A DNA stretch of 64,000 nucleotides from Arthrobacter sp. 131MFCol6.1 (GCF_000374925.1 NZ_KB895546.1:124001-188000); one strand, 5' to 3'. Counted from the first letter of the stretch, positions 8,664-16,659 are shown. Program-made: numbers and translations. The notes: generated from the letters alone by a model not told the origin.

Positions 8664-8852
8664 GACGGCGTCACGCAGCGTCCGCACCACTCCCCCCGCA
8701 CCACTCCCCCCGCACCACCCCTGTGCTCCCCCCGCAGAACGGCGACGGCGTCACGCAGCGCGGAGTTAGGGCGGGCACCTTGCGGGCGTAGCTGGACTTC
8801 CGGAGGCGGGCGTTCCTCTGCACACCCAAAGCCTGCCGTGCGTGACGCCGTC
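8664..8852. repeat. Three copies of GACGGCGTCACGCA, two direct and one inverted
   Basis: GACGGCGTCACGCAGCG occurs at 8664-8680 and again at 8744-8760; the 14-base core recurs inverted at 8839-8852. Copies two and three frame a 109-base segment as inverted ends. The short tandem CCGCACCACTCCCC lies between copies one and two. Function unknown. Confidence 0.6.
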
Positions 8853-8888
8853 GACTCGCACGGCCCCTCCCCGACTCCCCCCCGGACG

Positions 8889-8921
8889 CAAAAGACCCCC
8901 GTCCGGACTGGACGGGGGTCT
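8889..8921 (-). terminator. Terminator of livK
   Basis: Perfect 12-bp stem AGACCCCCGTCC / GGACGGGGGTCT with a 5-base loop. Read on the minus strand it ends in TTTT, a complete intrinsic terminator, 24 bases after the livK stop. Confidence 0.9.
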
Positions 8922-8944
8922 CTTGTGTGTCGGTGGGAAGCGGC

Positions 8945-10294
8945 TTACAGCTTGCCGAATTCTTCCTTGACCGGCTTGTAGGTGTTGTCATCCTGGAACT
9001 CGTAGATGCCGATGTAGGCTTCCGTCGGGTCGCCGGCGTCGGAGAACGTTACGGGGCCGGACTGGCCGTCGTAGTCGATGTCCTTACCGTTGCGGAGCAG
9101 GGTGACGCAGGTCGGGAACGTGTTGCACTTATCCCCGCCTTCAGAGACTGCCTTGAGCTGGGCTGCGATATCGGTGCCCTTGGTGCTCTTGGCGGCCTCG
9201 GCAGCGAGTGCGATCAGGTTCACGGCGTCGTAGGACTCACCGGAGTAGCTGTAGTCCTTCAGCGCCGGGTCGATCGCCAGGAGCTTCTTCTTGAAGTCTT
9301 CCTTGGCGAAGGTGCCCGGGATGGTGCCCTGTGCGCCCTTCAGGGTGCCCGCCTGGAAGTCCTTGCTGTAGTCGGACATGTTGCCGTCCACCATGAAGAT
9401 CTGGGTGGGCTTGACGCCCTTGCCCGTCATCAGCGGGACGATGCTCTTGGCCTGGTCGAAGGTGATCAGGGCAATGGCATCCGGCTTGGCGGCGAGAACC
9501 TTGTCCACCTGGCTGCTGAACTGGGAATCGCCTTCATTGAAGAGCTCCTGGGCAACAACCTTGCCGCCGGCCGCCTCGAAAGCGGACTGGACGTTCTTTG
9601 CAAGACCGGTTCCGTAGGCGTCGTTCAGGACGATCATGCCGACCGTCTGGGCGCCACAGGTGGCCATGTAGTTGCCGAGGACCTTGCCCTGGAGCACGTC
9701 CGAGGGGGCGGTGCGCCAGTAGAGGCCCTTGTCATCCCACGCCGTAAAGTCCGGGGAGGTGTTGGCCGGGGAGAACTGGACGACGCCGGCGCCGGTGATC
9801 TGGTTGATCACGGTCTTGGAGACACCCGAGGAGGCTGCGCCGACGATTGCGCTGACGCCCTGTCCGAGCAGTGCCGTGGTGGACTGGGTGGCGATGTCGG
9901 TCTTGGTGTCGCCGGAGTCGCGGTGGATGACCTCTACCGGCTTGCCCAGGACGCCGCCTGCATCGTTGACCTCCTTGATGCCGAGGTTGACACCTGCAAT
10001 TTCGGGCGGGCCGAGGAAGGCCAGCGAACCCGTCGTCGGCAGGAGCGAGCCGATCTTCAGGGGTGTGGGCGTGGTGGTGGCAGAAGCGGGGACAGTGCCC
10101 GCCTCGCCGGCGGCGCTGGTACCGCCACCGGTGGCGCTGGGTGCCGGGCACGCGATTCCCGCGGCCGCGGCTGAGCTGGATCCCGACGAACTCGGGGCGG
10201 GGGAACCGCCACAAGCCGTAGCCAGAAGGGCGACGCCGAGGCTAAGCACTGTGAGCTTAGCGACGCGGGGCGCAACCCGGGGGAGTGAAGTCAT
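8945..10294 (-). CDS. livK: Branched-chain amino-acid binding lipoprotein (LivK-type)
   Basis: 449 residues from ATG 10294, which has GAGGAG 8 bases upstream; a TTG two codons earlier is less likely. Signal peptide with lipobox LATAC, lipidated Cys at about 28, then a Ser/Ala/Thr-rich linker to about residue 75 and a type-I periplasmic-binding fold (family ANF_receptor/Peripla_BP_6), with GSLLPTTGSLAFLGPP at the start of the domain. It captures the substrate outside the membrane for LivHMGF, encoded convergently next door. The true ligand cannot be read from sequence. Confidence 0.92.
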   Translation of the reverse strand: MTSLPRVAPRVAKLTVLSLGVALLATACGGSPAPSSSGSSSAAAAGIACPAPSATGGGTSAAGEAGTVPASATTTPTPLKIGSLLPTTGSLAFLGPPEIAGVNLGIKEVNDAGGVLGKPVEVIHRDSGDTKTDIATQSTTALLGQGVSAIVGAASSGVSKTVINQITGAGVVQFSPANTSPDFTAWDDKGLYWRTAPSDVLQGKVLGNYMATCGAQTVGMIVLNDAYGTGLAKNVQSAFEAAGGKVVAQELFNEGDSQFSSQVDKVLAAKPDAIALITFDQAKSIVPLMTGKGVKPTQIFMVDGNMSDYSKDFQAGTLKGAQGTIPGTFAKEDFKKKLLAIDPALKDYSYSGESYDAVNLIALAAEAAKSTKGTDIAAQLKAVSEGGDKCNTFPTCVTLLRNGKDIDYDGQSGPVTFSDAGDPTEAYIGIYEFQDDNTYKPVKEEFGKL

Positions 10295-10394
10295 GTACAA
10301 GCTCCTCGATCTAAAGGTGCGAACGGCCTTTGACGCGAAAGATCAGGTGTTCCTGATTCCACTTCAAGCTAGTGCAATTTCGACGTGAAAATAA

Positions 10395-10408
10395 GTGACT
10401 ACGGTCAC
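10395..10408. promoter_or_regulatory. CRP/GlxR-like palindrome upstream of livK
   Basis: GTGACTACGGTCAC is a perfect inverted repeat (GTGAC-N4-GTCAC) matching GTGA-N6-TCAC and followed by A. It lies about 100 bases before the livK ATG, at nearly the same distance as the similar site before livH. Confidence 0.45.
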
Positions 10409-10495
10409 ATCCTTATAACACTCGTTGCATAGAGGAAATCTGGACGGTTGCTGTGAACGTTTTTTGGCGGGGGCGACAGCCCGGAATGGCCGGAG

Positions 10496-10557
10496 GGCCA
10501 GGGAACGCCGAGGGGCCAGTCCGTGGGCCGGGCCAGGGGTCGCCGAGGGTCAGTCCG
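10496..10557. repeat. Imperfect direct repeat, about 27 bases, two copies
   Basis: GGCCAGGG..CGCCGAGGG..CAGTCCG occurs at 10496-10523 and 10531-10557 with small indels. Role unknown. Confidence 0.5.
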
Positions 10558-10596
10558 CTCGGCCGCGGGGGCGCCTTAGCGCGGCGCGTAACACAG

Positions 10597-10670
10597 TGCC
10601 CCAGGTGGGACTCGAACCCACAACACGCGGATTTTAAGTCCGCTGCCTCTGCCAATTGGGCTACTGGGGC
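10597..10670 (-). tRNA. tRNA with anticodon UAA, short variable loop (nominal Leu)
   Basis: A full cloverleaf can be drawn: acceptor GCCCCAG/CTGGGGC, D arm with AATTGG loop, anticodon stem GCGGA/TCCGC around CTTAAAA (anticodon TAA), 5-base variable loop GTGTT, T arm GTGGG-TTCGAGT-CCCAC, discriminator A73. The 3' CCA is not encoded. UAA reads the Leu codon UUA, but bacterial tRNA-Leu normally has a long variable arm (class II) and this molecule is class I, so the charging identity is uncertain. Confidence 0.88.
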
Positions 10671-10702
10671 GCCCGGTCAATGGTATCCCGTCGCCGGGCG
10701 GA

Positions 10703-11647
10703 TCAGCCCGCGAAAGGGTCTGCGTAGCGGAAGGTGCCGCTCACGCCGCCGGGCCAGACGGCGAGCGGCAGCAGCTGGAAGTGCGCGGCCCAGCCCGCCT
10801 CCGGCGGCGCCACCCCGAGCGACGTGGACGGAACAAAGCCGAAGCGGGAGTAATACTCGGGGCTGCCCAGCAGCGCAATCCCCCGCTCCCCCGCGGTGTT
10901 GGCCCGCGCCACGGTCTCGTTCATGAGCGCGGTGCCGATGCCGTGGCGCTGCAGCCGCGGCACCACCCCGATCGGCCCGAGCCCGAGCAGCTCCAGCTCG
11001 CCCACCCAACCGCGGGTACTGATCACATGCCCCACGATTTCGCCGTCGAGTTCCGCAACGATGCTGAACGCCGGCAGGTATTCCTGGCACTCGAACAGCC
11101 GGGCCAGCAGCTTCACCTCCTCGGGTTCGCCGTCGACGTGCTCCCCGGAGGCGGGCGAGATGGCAAACGCGGCGGCGGTGAGGGCGAGGATGGCGGGACG
11201 GTCCGCTGGTTCCTCGCTGCGCAGCACGAGCTCCGGTGCCGGCTTGTGCTCCCCGTTGGCCGAGACGAGTTCGTGCAGTACCTCCAAAGCCCGTTCGGCA
11301 TCCGCCACCGGCACCAGCAGGTGGTCATGGTGGAAGCCGGCCAGGACGTTGCAGCTGATCTTCGCCTCGGTCAGGGCGGCACTGACGGCTGCCGTCAGGC
11401 CGATCGCCTCCAGCGAAGAGTGCACCTGAAGCGTGATCCAGGCCGCGACGAAGTCGTAGGAGAGCCCCAGGCTGTCCGCTTCCTTCCGCGGCAGCACGAC
11501 GGTCAGCCCTTCCGCCTCACGGACGGCAGCCGAGATTGCCCCGGCCAGGGGCTTGCCGTGCGGCCACAGGGCGTAGACGTATTCGCCCTCGCGCAGTTCA
11601 GGGTGCATGGTGGCCAGGAGGGCGTGCAGGTCCTTTTCAGCTGTCAT
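10703..11647 (-). CDS. ACT-domain protein fused to a GNAT acetyltransferase
   Basis: 314 residues in two parts. Residues about 1-130 match the ACT-like family once called DUF2241 (LHALLATMHPELREGEYVYA; FHHDHLLVPVADAERAL), a small-molecule-binding module. Residues about 140-300 form a GNAT N-acetyltransferase, with the acetyl-CoA loop as GVVPRLQRHGIGTALM and a YhbS-like GSPEYYSRFGFVP. Substrate unknown; the fusion suggests acetyl transfer controlled by a bound metabolite such as an amino acid. Start ATG 11647 has a weak ribosome binding site. The gene follows ndh on the same strand. Confidence 0.8.
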   Translation of the reverse strand: MTAEKDLHALLATMHPELREGEYVYALWPHGKPLAGAISAAVREAEGLTVVLPRKEADSLGLSYDFVAAWITLQVHSSLEAIGLTAAVSAALTEAKISCNVLAGFHHDHLLVPVADAERALEVLHELVSANGEHKPAPELVLRSEEPADRPAILALTAAAFAISPASGEHVDGEPEEVKLLARLFECQEYLPAFSIVAELDGEIVGHVISTRGWVGELELLGLGPIGVVPRLQRHGIGTALMNETVARANTAGERGIALLGSPEYYSRFGFVPSTSLGVAPPEAGWAAHFQLLPLAVWPGGVSGTFRYADPFAG

Positions 11648-11772
11648 GGAGCCAGTCTAGGCGCGGGTCCTGCGCTCCTGTTCGCTCCCGGCGCCCTGCG
11701 GCGGCTGCCCGCCACGAAAACGGCGACCGCTCCCCCTGAGGGGAACGGCCGCCGTCGAAGGCTCGGATCAGG

Positions 11773-13290
11773 CTACTTGGAGTCGGCCGGAACAGCTTCC
11801 TTGGTGTTGTTCTTGGCAGTGTCGTTCTTCGCAGTGTCGTTCTTCGCAGTGTCGTTCTTCGCAGTGTCGTTCTTCGCAGTGTCCGCAGGTGTGCCTGCAA
11901 CAGGAGCAGCGGCAGGCTTCGGGGCCGGCGTCGCCGCGGCCACGAAGGCGCCGCGCGGGTTGTCCAGGTCCATCAGCTGCGTGGTGTCGCGGCCCAGGAA
12001 GAAGGCCCAGATCCAGCCGGAGATCACGCGGATCTTGCGCTCCACGGTGGGGATGGCCATGCCGTGGTAGCCACGGTGTGCCAGCCAGGCCAGCGGGCCC
12101 TTGAGGCCGATGCGGCCAACCAGGTTGATGTTCGCCACGCCCTTCCATTCGCCGAAGCCGGCGACGGCGCCCAGGTTCTTGTGCTTGTAGTCCTTGAGCG
12201 GCTTGTCCCAGCGGGAGGCCCACAGGTTCTTGGCCAGGCGCTTGGCCTGGCGCAGCGCGTGCTGGGCGTTCGGCACGCAAGTGCCGTCCGGCAGGCCGCT
12301 GCCCGTGAGGTCGGGGACGGCAGCGACGTCGCCGGCGGCCCAGGCGTTCTCGATGATGCCCTCGTCGCCTGAGATACGCAGGTCGGCCAGGACGCGGACG
12401 CGGCCGCGCGGCTCGAGCGGGAAGTCGGTGGAGCGGACCATCGGGTTGGCCTGCACACCGGCAGTCCAGACCAGGGTGTCGGTCTCGAATTCCTGGGCCG
12501 GGCTCTTGTCCGGGAGGTTGATGAGCTTCAGGGAACCCTCGGCGTTGTCCAGGGAGGTGTTCAGCAGGACCTCGATGCTGCGGCTGCGGAGGTGTTCGAC
12601 GACCCATTCGGCCTGCGGTGCCGTGACCTCGGGCATGATGCGGCCCATCGCCTCGACCAGGACGAAGCGGACTTCCTCCTGCTTGACGCGCGGGTTGTTC
12701 TTGACTGCGGCGCGGGCCAGGTCTTCCATTTCGGTGATGCACTCGATGCCGGCGAAGCCGCCGCCGACGACGACGAACGTCAGGGCGCGGGCGCGCTCAA
12801 CGGGGTCCGTCATGAGGGAACCGGTCTCGATCCGCTCGAGAACCTTGTTGCGCAGGGCGACGGCTTCTTCGATGGTCTTCAGGCCGATGCCCTTGTCCGC
12901 GAGGCCCTTGATCGGGAACGTGCGGGTGATGGCGCCAGCGGCCAGCACGACGTCGAAGTAGGGAATCTCGAAGGTGTCGCCACCGTCGGAGGGTGCGACC
13001 ACTGCCGTGCGGTTGGCGTGGTCGATCGAGGTGACGCGGCCCTGGATGAGTTCAGTCTGCTTCAGGTGCTGGCGGTGCGAGACGACTGCGTGGCGCGCCT
13101 CAATGTTGCCGCCGGCAACTTCCGGCAGGAAGGGCTGGTAGGTCATGTAGGGCAGCGGATCCACGAGGGTGACGATGCCACCTGCATTCGCGATCTTTTT
13201 CTGAAGTTTGAGGGCTACATACAGGCCGACGTACCCGCCGCCGACGACGAGTACCCGGGGACGGTCCTGGAGCTGAAGGGAGGATGCCAT
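11773..13290 (-). CDS. ndh: Type II NADH dehydrogenase (NAD(P)/FAD oxidoreductase)
   Basis: 505 residues. Two Rossmann motifs: the FAD site VVGGGYVGLYVALKL (residues about 15-29) and the NAD site VVVGGGFAGIECITEM (about 172-187), with the family's hydrophobic C-terminal region (ISGWIWAFFLGRD). NDH-2 passes electrons from NADH to menaquinone without pumping protons, at the cytoplasmic face of the membrane. The last ~55 residues are Ala/Pro-rich and then a run of NDTAK pentapeptides, encoded by a 15-base tandem repeat and not a family feature. Confidence 0.9.
   Translation of the reverse strand: MASSLQLQDRPRVLVVGGGYVGLYVALKLQKKIANAGGIVTLVDPLPYMTYQPFLPEVAGGNIEARHAVVSHRQHLKQTELIQGRVTSIDHANRTAVVAPSDGGDTFEIPYFDVVLAAGAITRTFPIKGLADKGIGLKTIEEAVALRNKVLERIETGSLMTDPVERARALTFVVVGGGFAGIECITEMEDLARAAVKNNPRVKQEEVRFVLVEAMGRIMPEVTAPQAEWVVEHLRSRSIEVLLNTSLDNAEGSLKLINLPDKSPAQEFETDTLVWTAGVQANPMVRSTDFPLEPRGRVRVLADLRISGDEGIIENAWAAGDVAAVPDLTGSGLPDGTCVPNAQHALRQAKRLAKNLWASRWDKPLKDYKHKNLGAVAGFGEWKGVANINLVGRIGLKGPLAWLAHRGYHGMAIPTVERKIRVISGWIWAFFLGRDTTQLMDLDNPRGAFVAAATPAPKPAAAPVAGTPADTAKNDTAKNDTAKNDTAKNDTAKNNTKEAVPADSK
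11806..11880 (-). repeat. 15-bp tandem repeat inside ndh
   Basis: GTCGTTCTTCGCAGT occurs four times exactly (11821-11880) plus one variant copy (11806-11820). It keeps frame and encodes repeated NDTAK in the C-terminal tail of NDH-2. Copy number is likely to vary between strains by slippage. Confidence 0.9.
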
Positions 13291-13328
13291 ACCTCAAGAA
13301 TACAGTAGTTTGTGAAAACCTTCACTAA

Positions 13329-14741
13329 CTATGACGGCTTGCTGGAGTCCACCGGATTGACGGCCTCGGGCTCGGCCCTGCCGGGCCCCTCCGGTCCCTC
13401 CGGCCCGTCCTTTGGCGGCGTGCGCATGGCGGCCCGCAGCTGGAAGGCGGCGGCCACAATGATTCCCACGAGCAGGGAACCGAAGCCCAGGACCACCGCG
13501 GCAGGCACGGCACTGTCCAGCTGGGACGGCTTCTCAGCGACGGGCACGGTCGCTTCGGGCAGGGTGGGCGCGGCGCTGGAAGGCGCGGACTCCGCAGCAG
13601 GTGCGGTCGTGGCGAGGTTTCCGCGCCGGTGGACCCGGATCCAGTCCGAAATGGACCCCAGCGGATTGACTTTGGTCTCCGGGACGTCGGCCTTGAGCGC
13701 GGCCTCGGCATTCAGCACGCCGAAGCCGTAAAGCGGATCCTTCCCTGGCGCACCGGCGTCCTTGGCCGTGGTGACGATCCGGTTGATGACCTGGCTCGCG
13801 GACATCTCGGGCCATTTGGAACGAATGAGGGCCGCGACGCCGGAAACGATCGGCGTGGCTCCGGAGGTGCCTGCCCAGTCGGCATAGCCGCCGCCGGGCA
13901 TGCCGCCGACCAGGTCCTCGGCGGGAGCTGCGACGCCGATGCTGATGCCCTGCGAGGAGGAGTCGATGCTGGCCGCGCCCGTGCGGTCCAGGCCTGCAAC
14001 GGTCAGGACACCGGGGATCGTGGCCGGGGCGCCGACCTGGACGTTGCCGCCCACCCGGTTGCCCGCCGCGGCGACGATCACGACGTCCTTCTGTTCGGCG
14101 TAGAGGAATGCCGCGTCCCAGCTCTGCGGCCATTCCGGCGACGTGCTGCCGAGGGAGATGTTGATGACGCGGGCGCCGTTGTCGACGGCCCACCGCACTG
14201 CCTCCGGGATCTGGTCCTGGTCGCTCTTGCCGCCCGGGTTGGCGGAACCGAGCCAAGTGGAGACGGACAGCAGCTGGGCTTCCGGGGCGACACCGACGAC
14301 GCCTTCCGGACCAACGGCCGGGCCGACTGGAGAGCCAGTTGCGCTGGCGCTCGGTTTGGGAGTGGCCTCGGGCGGCTGATGCCCTCGCCCGGCGAGCATG
14401 GTGGCCACGAGGGTGCCGTGTTCGGGTTTGGCGCCGATACTCCCCTGGCCGTTGGCCTTGCCGGCGCCGGAAATGTCTGCGCCGCCGGCGAGCACGCCGC
14501 CCAAATCCGGATGCCGGCCGTCCACGCCGCTGTCAATTACGGCGACCTTGACGCCGGCCCCCTTGGAAACGTCCCAGGCTTTGGTGATGCCGGATTCGGC
14601 AAGCCAGTATTCCTTGTCCCGCCAGGAGTCGGCGTAGGCGGGCGCGGCCAGGGTCAGCGCCGCCGTGGAGGCCCCGCCGGCGAGGGCCAAGGCCATCAAC
14701 GCGGAGGCGGTCCGGCGGCGCCGGGCTGTTGCTCTGGTCAT
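13329..14741 (-). CDS. Membrane-anchored subtilisin-like serine protease (mycosin type)
   Basis: 470 residues. Signal peptide (to about 37, AYA), then an S8 protease domain with Asp70 in VAVIDSGVDG, His108 in PEHGTLVATM, oxyanion Asn227 in AAAGN and Ser293 in AGTSGATPIVSG. A Pro/Ser-rich insert (about 121-145) follows the His motif, as in mycosins. Near the C-terminus a single membrane helix (about 430-452) precedes a positive, Pro/Gly-rich tail, the MycP architecture. Mycosins act with type VII secretion, but no Esx, EccC or related gene is present here, so the partner system is unknown. Confidence 0.85.
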   Translation of the reverse strand: MTRATARRRRTASALMALALAGGASTAALTLAAPAYADSWRDKEYWLAESGITKAWDVSKGAGVKVAVIDSGVDGRHPDLGGVLAGGADISGAGKANGQGSIGAKPEHGTLVATMLAGRGHQPPEATPKPSASATGSPVGPAVGPEGVVGVAPEAQLLSVSTWLGSANPGGKSDQDQIPEAVRWAVDNGARVINISLGSTSPEWPQSWDAAFLYAEQKDVVIVAAAGNRVGGNVQVGAPATIPGVLTVAGLDRTGAASIDSSSQGISIGVAAPAEDLVGGMPGGGYADWAGTSGATPIVSGVAALIRSKWPEMSASQVINRIVTTAKDAGAPGKDPLYGFGVLNAEAALKADVPETKVNPLGSISDWIRVHRRGNLATTAPAAESAPSSAAPTLPEATVPVAEKPSQLDSAVPAAVVLGFGSLLVGIIVAAAFQLRAAMRTPPKDGPEGPEGPGRAEPEAVNPVDSSKPS

Positions 14742-14806
14742 TCAGGTCCTATCGGCGGATGCACCAGCGGCACGGTCGCGCGCTGGGCACAACTGCTGGG
14801 GCGGGA

Positions 14807-15790
14807 TCATCGGATGCTGAGGGCAATTCCGTCAAGAATATCGTGTTCACTGCTCACGGCCGTGGTGATGCGCCCGCCGGTGGCCTCGGCCACGCGCTGC
14901 AGGACCCGCCGCCAAACGAGGCCACCGGCGCCGATCACGTCCACCCGCCCGGGGTGCATGTACGGCAGCGCGGCCCGCTCCTCCCGGGTCATTTCCAGCA
15001 GCTCGGTGCAGGCCTTCCGGACCGCGTCCAGGTCCAGTTCGGTGCCATGGATCGCGGTCGGCGAATACTCCGGCAGGCGCAGCGCATGCGCCGTGATGGT
15101 GGTGACGGAGCCGGCCACGCCGACGACGGCGGTGGTGCGTTCCAGCGGAACGGTCTGTGCCGCCTCGCTGATGGCGGCGTCGACGTCGGCCTCTGCTGCG
15201 GCAATCTGCTCCGCAGTGGGCGGATCGCTGCGCAGGTGCCGTTCGGTCATCCGGACGCAGCCGACGTCGACCGAGCGGGCGGCGATGACGCCGTCGGCGT
15301 TGCCCAGCACGAACTCCGTGCTTCCGCCGCCGAGGTCCACCACCAGCACGGGCTCCTCCCCGCGGGAGGGCAGGACACTGCTGGCGCCGGCGAAGGACAG
15401 TGCGGCTTCCTCGTCGCCGGTGATCACCTCGGGTTCGACGCCGAGGATGTCGCGGATGCCGTCGACGAAGACCTGGCGGTTGCGGGCATCGCGGGTGGCG
15501 GAGGTGGCCACGAAGCGCACCCTTTCGGCGCCGTGCTCGCGGATCAGGGCAGCGTAGTCGCGGGTCGCGGCGAAGGTGCGCTCAAGCGCTTCCTGGGCCA
15601 GTTCACCCGTGGAGTCCACGCCCTGGCCCAGCCGGACCACGCGCATTTCCCGCACGATGTCGGTCAGCCGCGGCGTGGCCTGCCCTGTTGCGCCGCCTGC
15701 GCCCGCATCTGCGCTCACAGCCGTGTCCACATCTGCGATCAGCAGGCGGATCGAGTTGGTGCCGCAGTCTACGGCCGCGACCCGGGTCAC
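14807..15790 (-). CDS. ppx: Exopolyphosphatase / pppGpp phosphatase (Ppx/GppA)
   Basis: 327 residues, the short actinobacterial form lacking the C-terminal HD domain of E. coli Ppx. The ASKHA phosphate-binding motifs are clear: AAVDCGTNSIRLLI at the N-terminus, VDLGGGSTEFVLG mid-protein and GVAGSVTTITA. It releases phosphate from polyphosphate ends or hydrolyses pppGpp. Its start overlaps the DUF501 stop by 4 bases, so the two are translated together. Confidence 0.92.
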   Translation of the reverse strand: MTRVAAVDCGTNSIRLLIADVDTAVSADAGAGGATGQATPRLTDIVREMRVVRLGQGVDSTGELAQEALERTFAATRDYAALIREHGAERVRFVATSATRDARNRQVFVDGIRDILGVEPEVITGDEEAALSFAGASSVLPSRGEEPVLVVDLGGGSTEFVLGNADGVIAARSVDVGCVRMTERHLRSDPPTAEQIAAAEADVDAAISEAAQTVPLERTTAVVGVAGSVTTITAHALRLPEYSPTAIHGTELDLDAVRKACTELLEMTREERAALPYMHPGRVDVIGAGGLVWRRVLQRVAEATGGRITTAVSSEHDILDGIALSIR

Positions 15791-16638
15791 TGGGACTCCC
15801 CCGTGCCGGCAGCGCCGGCGGTGGCGGCCGTGTCAGCGGCCCCGGCGGTGGCGGCCGTGTCAGCGGCGCCGGCGGCGTCACTGCGGGACTTGCGGACCGG
15901 CGCGGGCCGGCCCACGATCTCCGGCAGGCCCTGGGGTCCATGGCGGCTGAGGTCCCGGGACGGGGCCTCCCCGCCGGTGTCCCAGGCGCCGTCGCAGTAG
16001 CAGCGCTCCACGGTCCACCATTCGGCGATGGCCGCGATCGTCTCATCCCCGAGCAGGTTCACGCCCGGGCCGGCGGCCAGCGAATGCCCGACGAGCACGT
16101 GCAGGCATTTGACGCGGGTCGGCATTCCGCCGGCGGAGACGCCGTCGATTTCGGGAACGGCCCCGATGCCGGAGCGCGCGCCGATCTCGGCTCGGGAGGA
16201 CAGATATGCCTCGTGGGCGGACCGGTACCGGGCCGCGAGGCCGGCGTCGGCAGCGAGCCGGTCGTTCATTTCGTTCATCAGCCCGGCGGCTTCCAGCCGC
16301 GAGACCGCCGACGTGATCACCGGGTGGGTGAGGTAAAACGTGGTGGGGAACGGCGTCCCGTTGCTGAGCCGCGGCGAGGTGGCGGCGACGAGCGGGTTTC
16401 CGCAGACGCAGCGGGCCGGGATTTCGACGACGTCCCGCACGGGCCTGCCCAGCTGGCGGCTGAGGACCTCGAGGTCGTGCGGCGACGGCTGGCGGGAGCT
16501 CTCCGGTGCGTCTGCCCTGTGCCGTGGCGCCGTCGTCCTGGCCCGCTCGTCGTTCTCTGCTTCTCGGTTCTGGTCCACTCGGTTCTCGTCCACGGGAGTG
16601 GCACCTTCCTGCCCTGTTCCGGATTGTCCGCGGGACAA
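15787..16638 (-). CDS. DUF501 family protein
   Basis: 283 residues. The DUF501 core runs from about residue 55 to 230, with DVVEIPARCVCGNPLV, TFYLTHP, SAGGMPTRVKCLH and ERCYCDGAWD, including paired Cys and His residues that could bind metal. Members are almost always found between divIC and ppx in actinobacteria, as here; function is unknown. The N-terminus is polar and the C-terminal ~35 residues are a 9-residue Ala-rich repeat (encoded by a 27-bp tandem). Confidence 0.88.
   Translation of the reverse strand: MSRGQSGTGQEGATPVDENRVDQNREAENDERARTTAPRHRADAPESSRQPSPHDLEVLSRQLGRPVRDVVEIPARCVCGNPLVAATSPRLSNGTPFPTTFYLTHPVITSAVSRLEAAGLMNEMNDRLAADAGLAARYRSAHEAYLSSRAEIGARSGIGAVPEIDGVSAGGMPTRVKCLHVLVGHSLAAGPGVNLLGDETIAAIAEWWTVERCYCDGAWDTGGEAPSRDLSRHGPQGLPEIVGRPAPVRKSRSDAAGAADTAATAGAADTAATAGAAGTGESQ
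15812..15865 (-). repeat. 27-bp tandem repeat in the DUF501 gene
   Basis: Two near-identical 27-base units (15812-15838, 15839-15865; one base differs) and a partial third, encoding repeats of AADTAATAG near the C-terminus. In frame, so tolerated. Confidence 0.85.
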
Positions 16639-16659
16639 TCCCTGCGGCGGGCGCCGCTT

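Larger units (their letters stand above)
8552..8944. other. Intergenic region between convergent livF and livK
   Basis: 393 bases without a credible gene. It holds one terminator for each flanking gene (8574-8605 and 8889-8921), a 14-bp tandem CCGCACCACTCCCC (8682-8709 plus a partial third copy) and three copies of GACGGCGTCACGCA described separately. Open frames here are low-complexity and have no ribosome binding site. Confidence 0.7.
10295..10596. other. Intergenic region livK / tRNA
   Basis: 302 bases. The livK-proximal half carries the livK promoter region and a GTGA-N6-TCAC palindrome (10395-10408). The other half is GC-rich with an imperfect 27-28 base direct repeat (10496-10523 and 10531-10557). 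No gene seen. Confidence 0.6.

Noticed and set aside
8592-8991. Open frames of about 106-129 codons in the livF-livK spacer
   Set aside because: Pro/Thr/Arg-rich translations of GC-biased repeats, overlapping both terminators and lacking ribosome binding sites.
11806-11880. Short regular repeats that could be taken for a CRISPR array
   Set aside because: Units are 15 bases with no spacers, in frame within ndh, and no cas genes are near.
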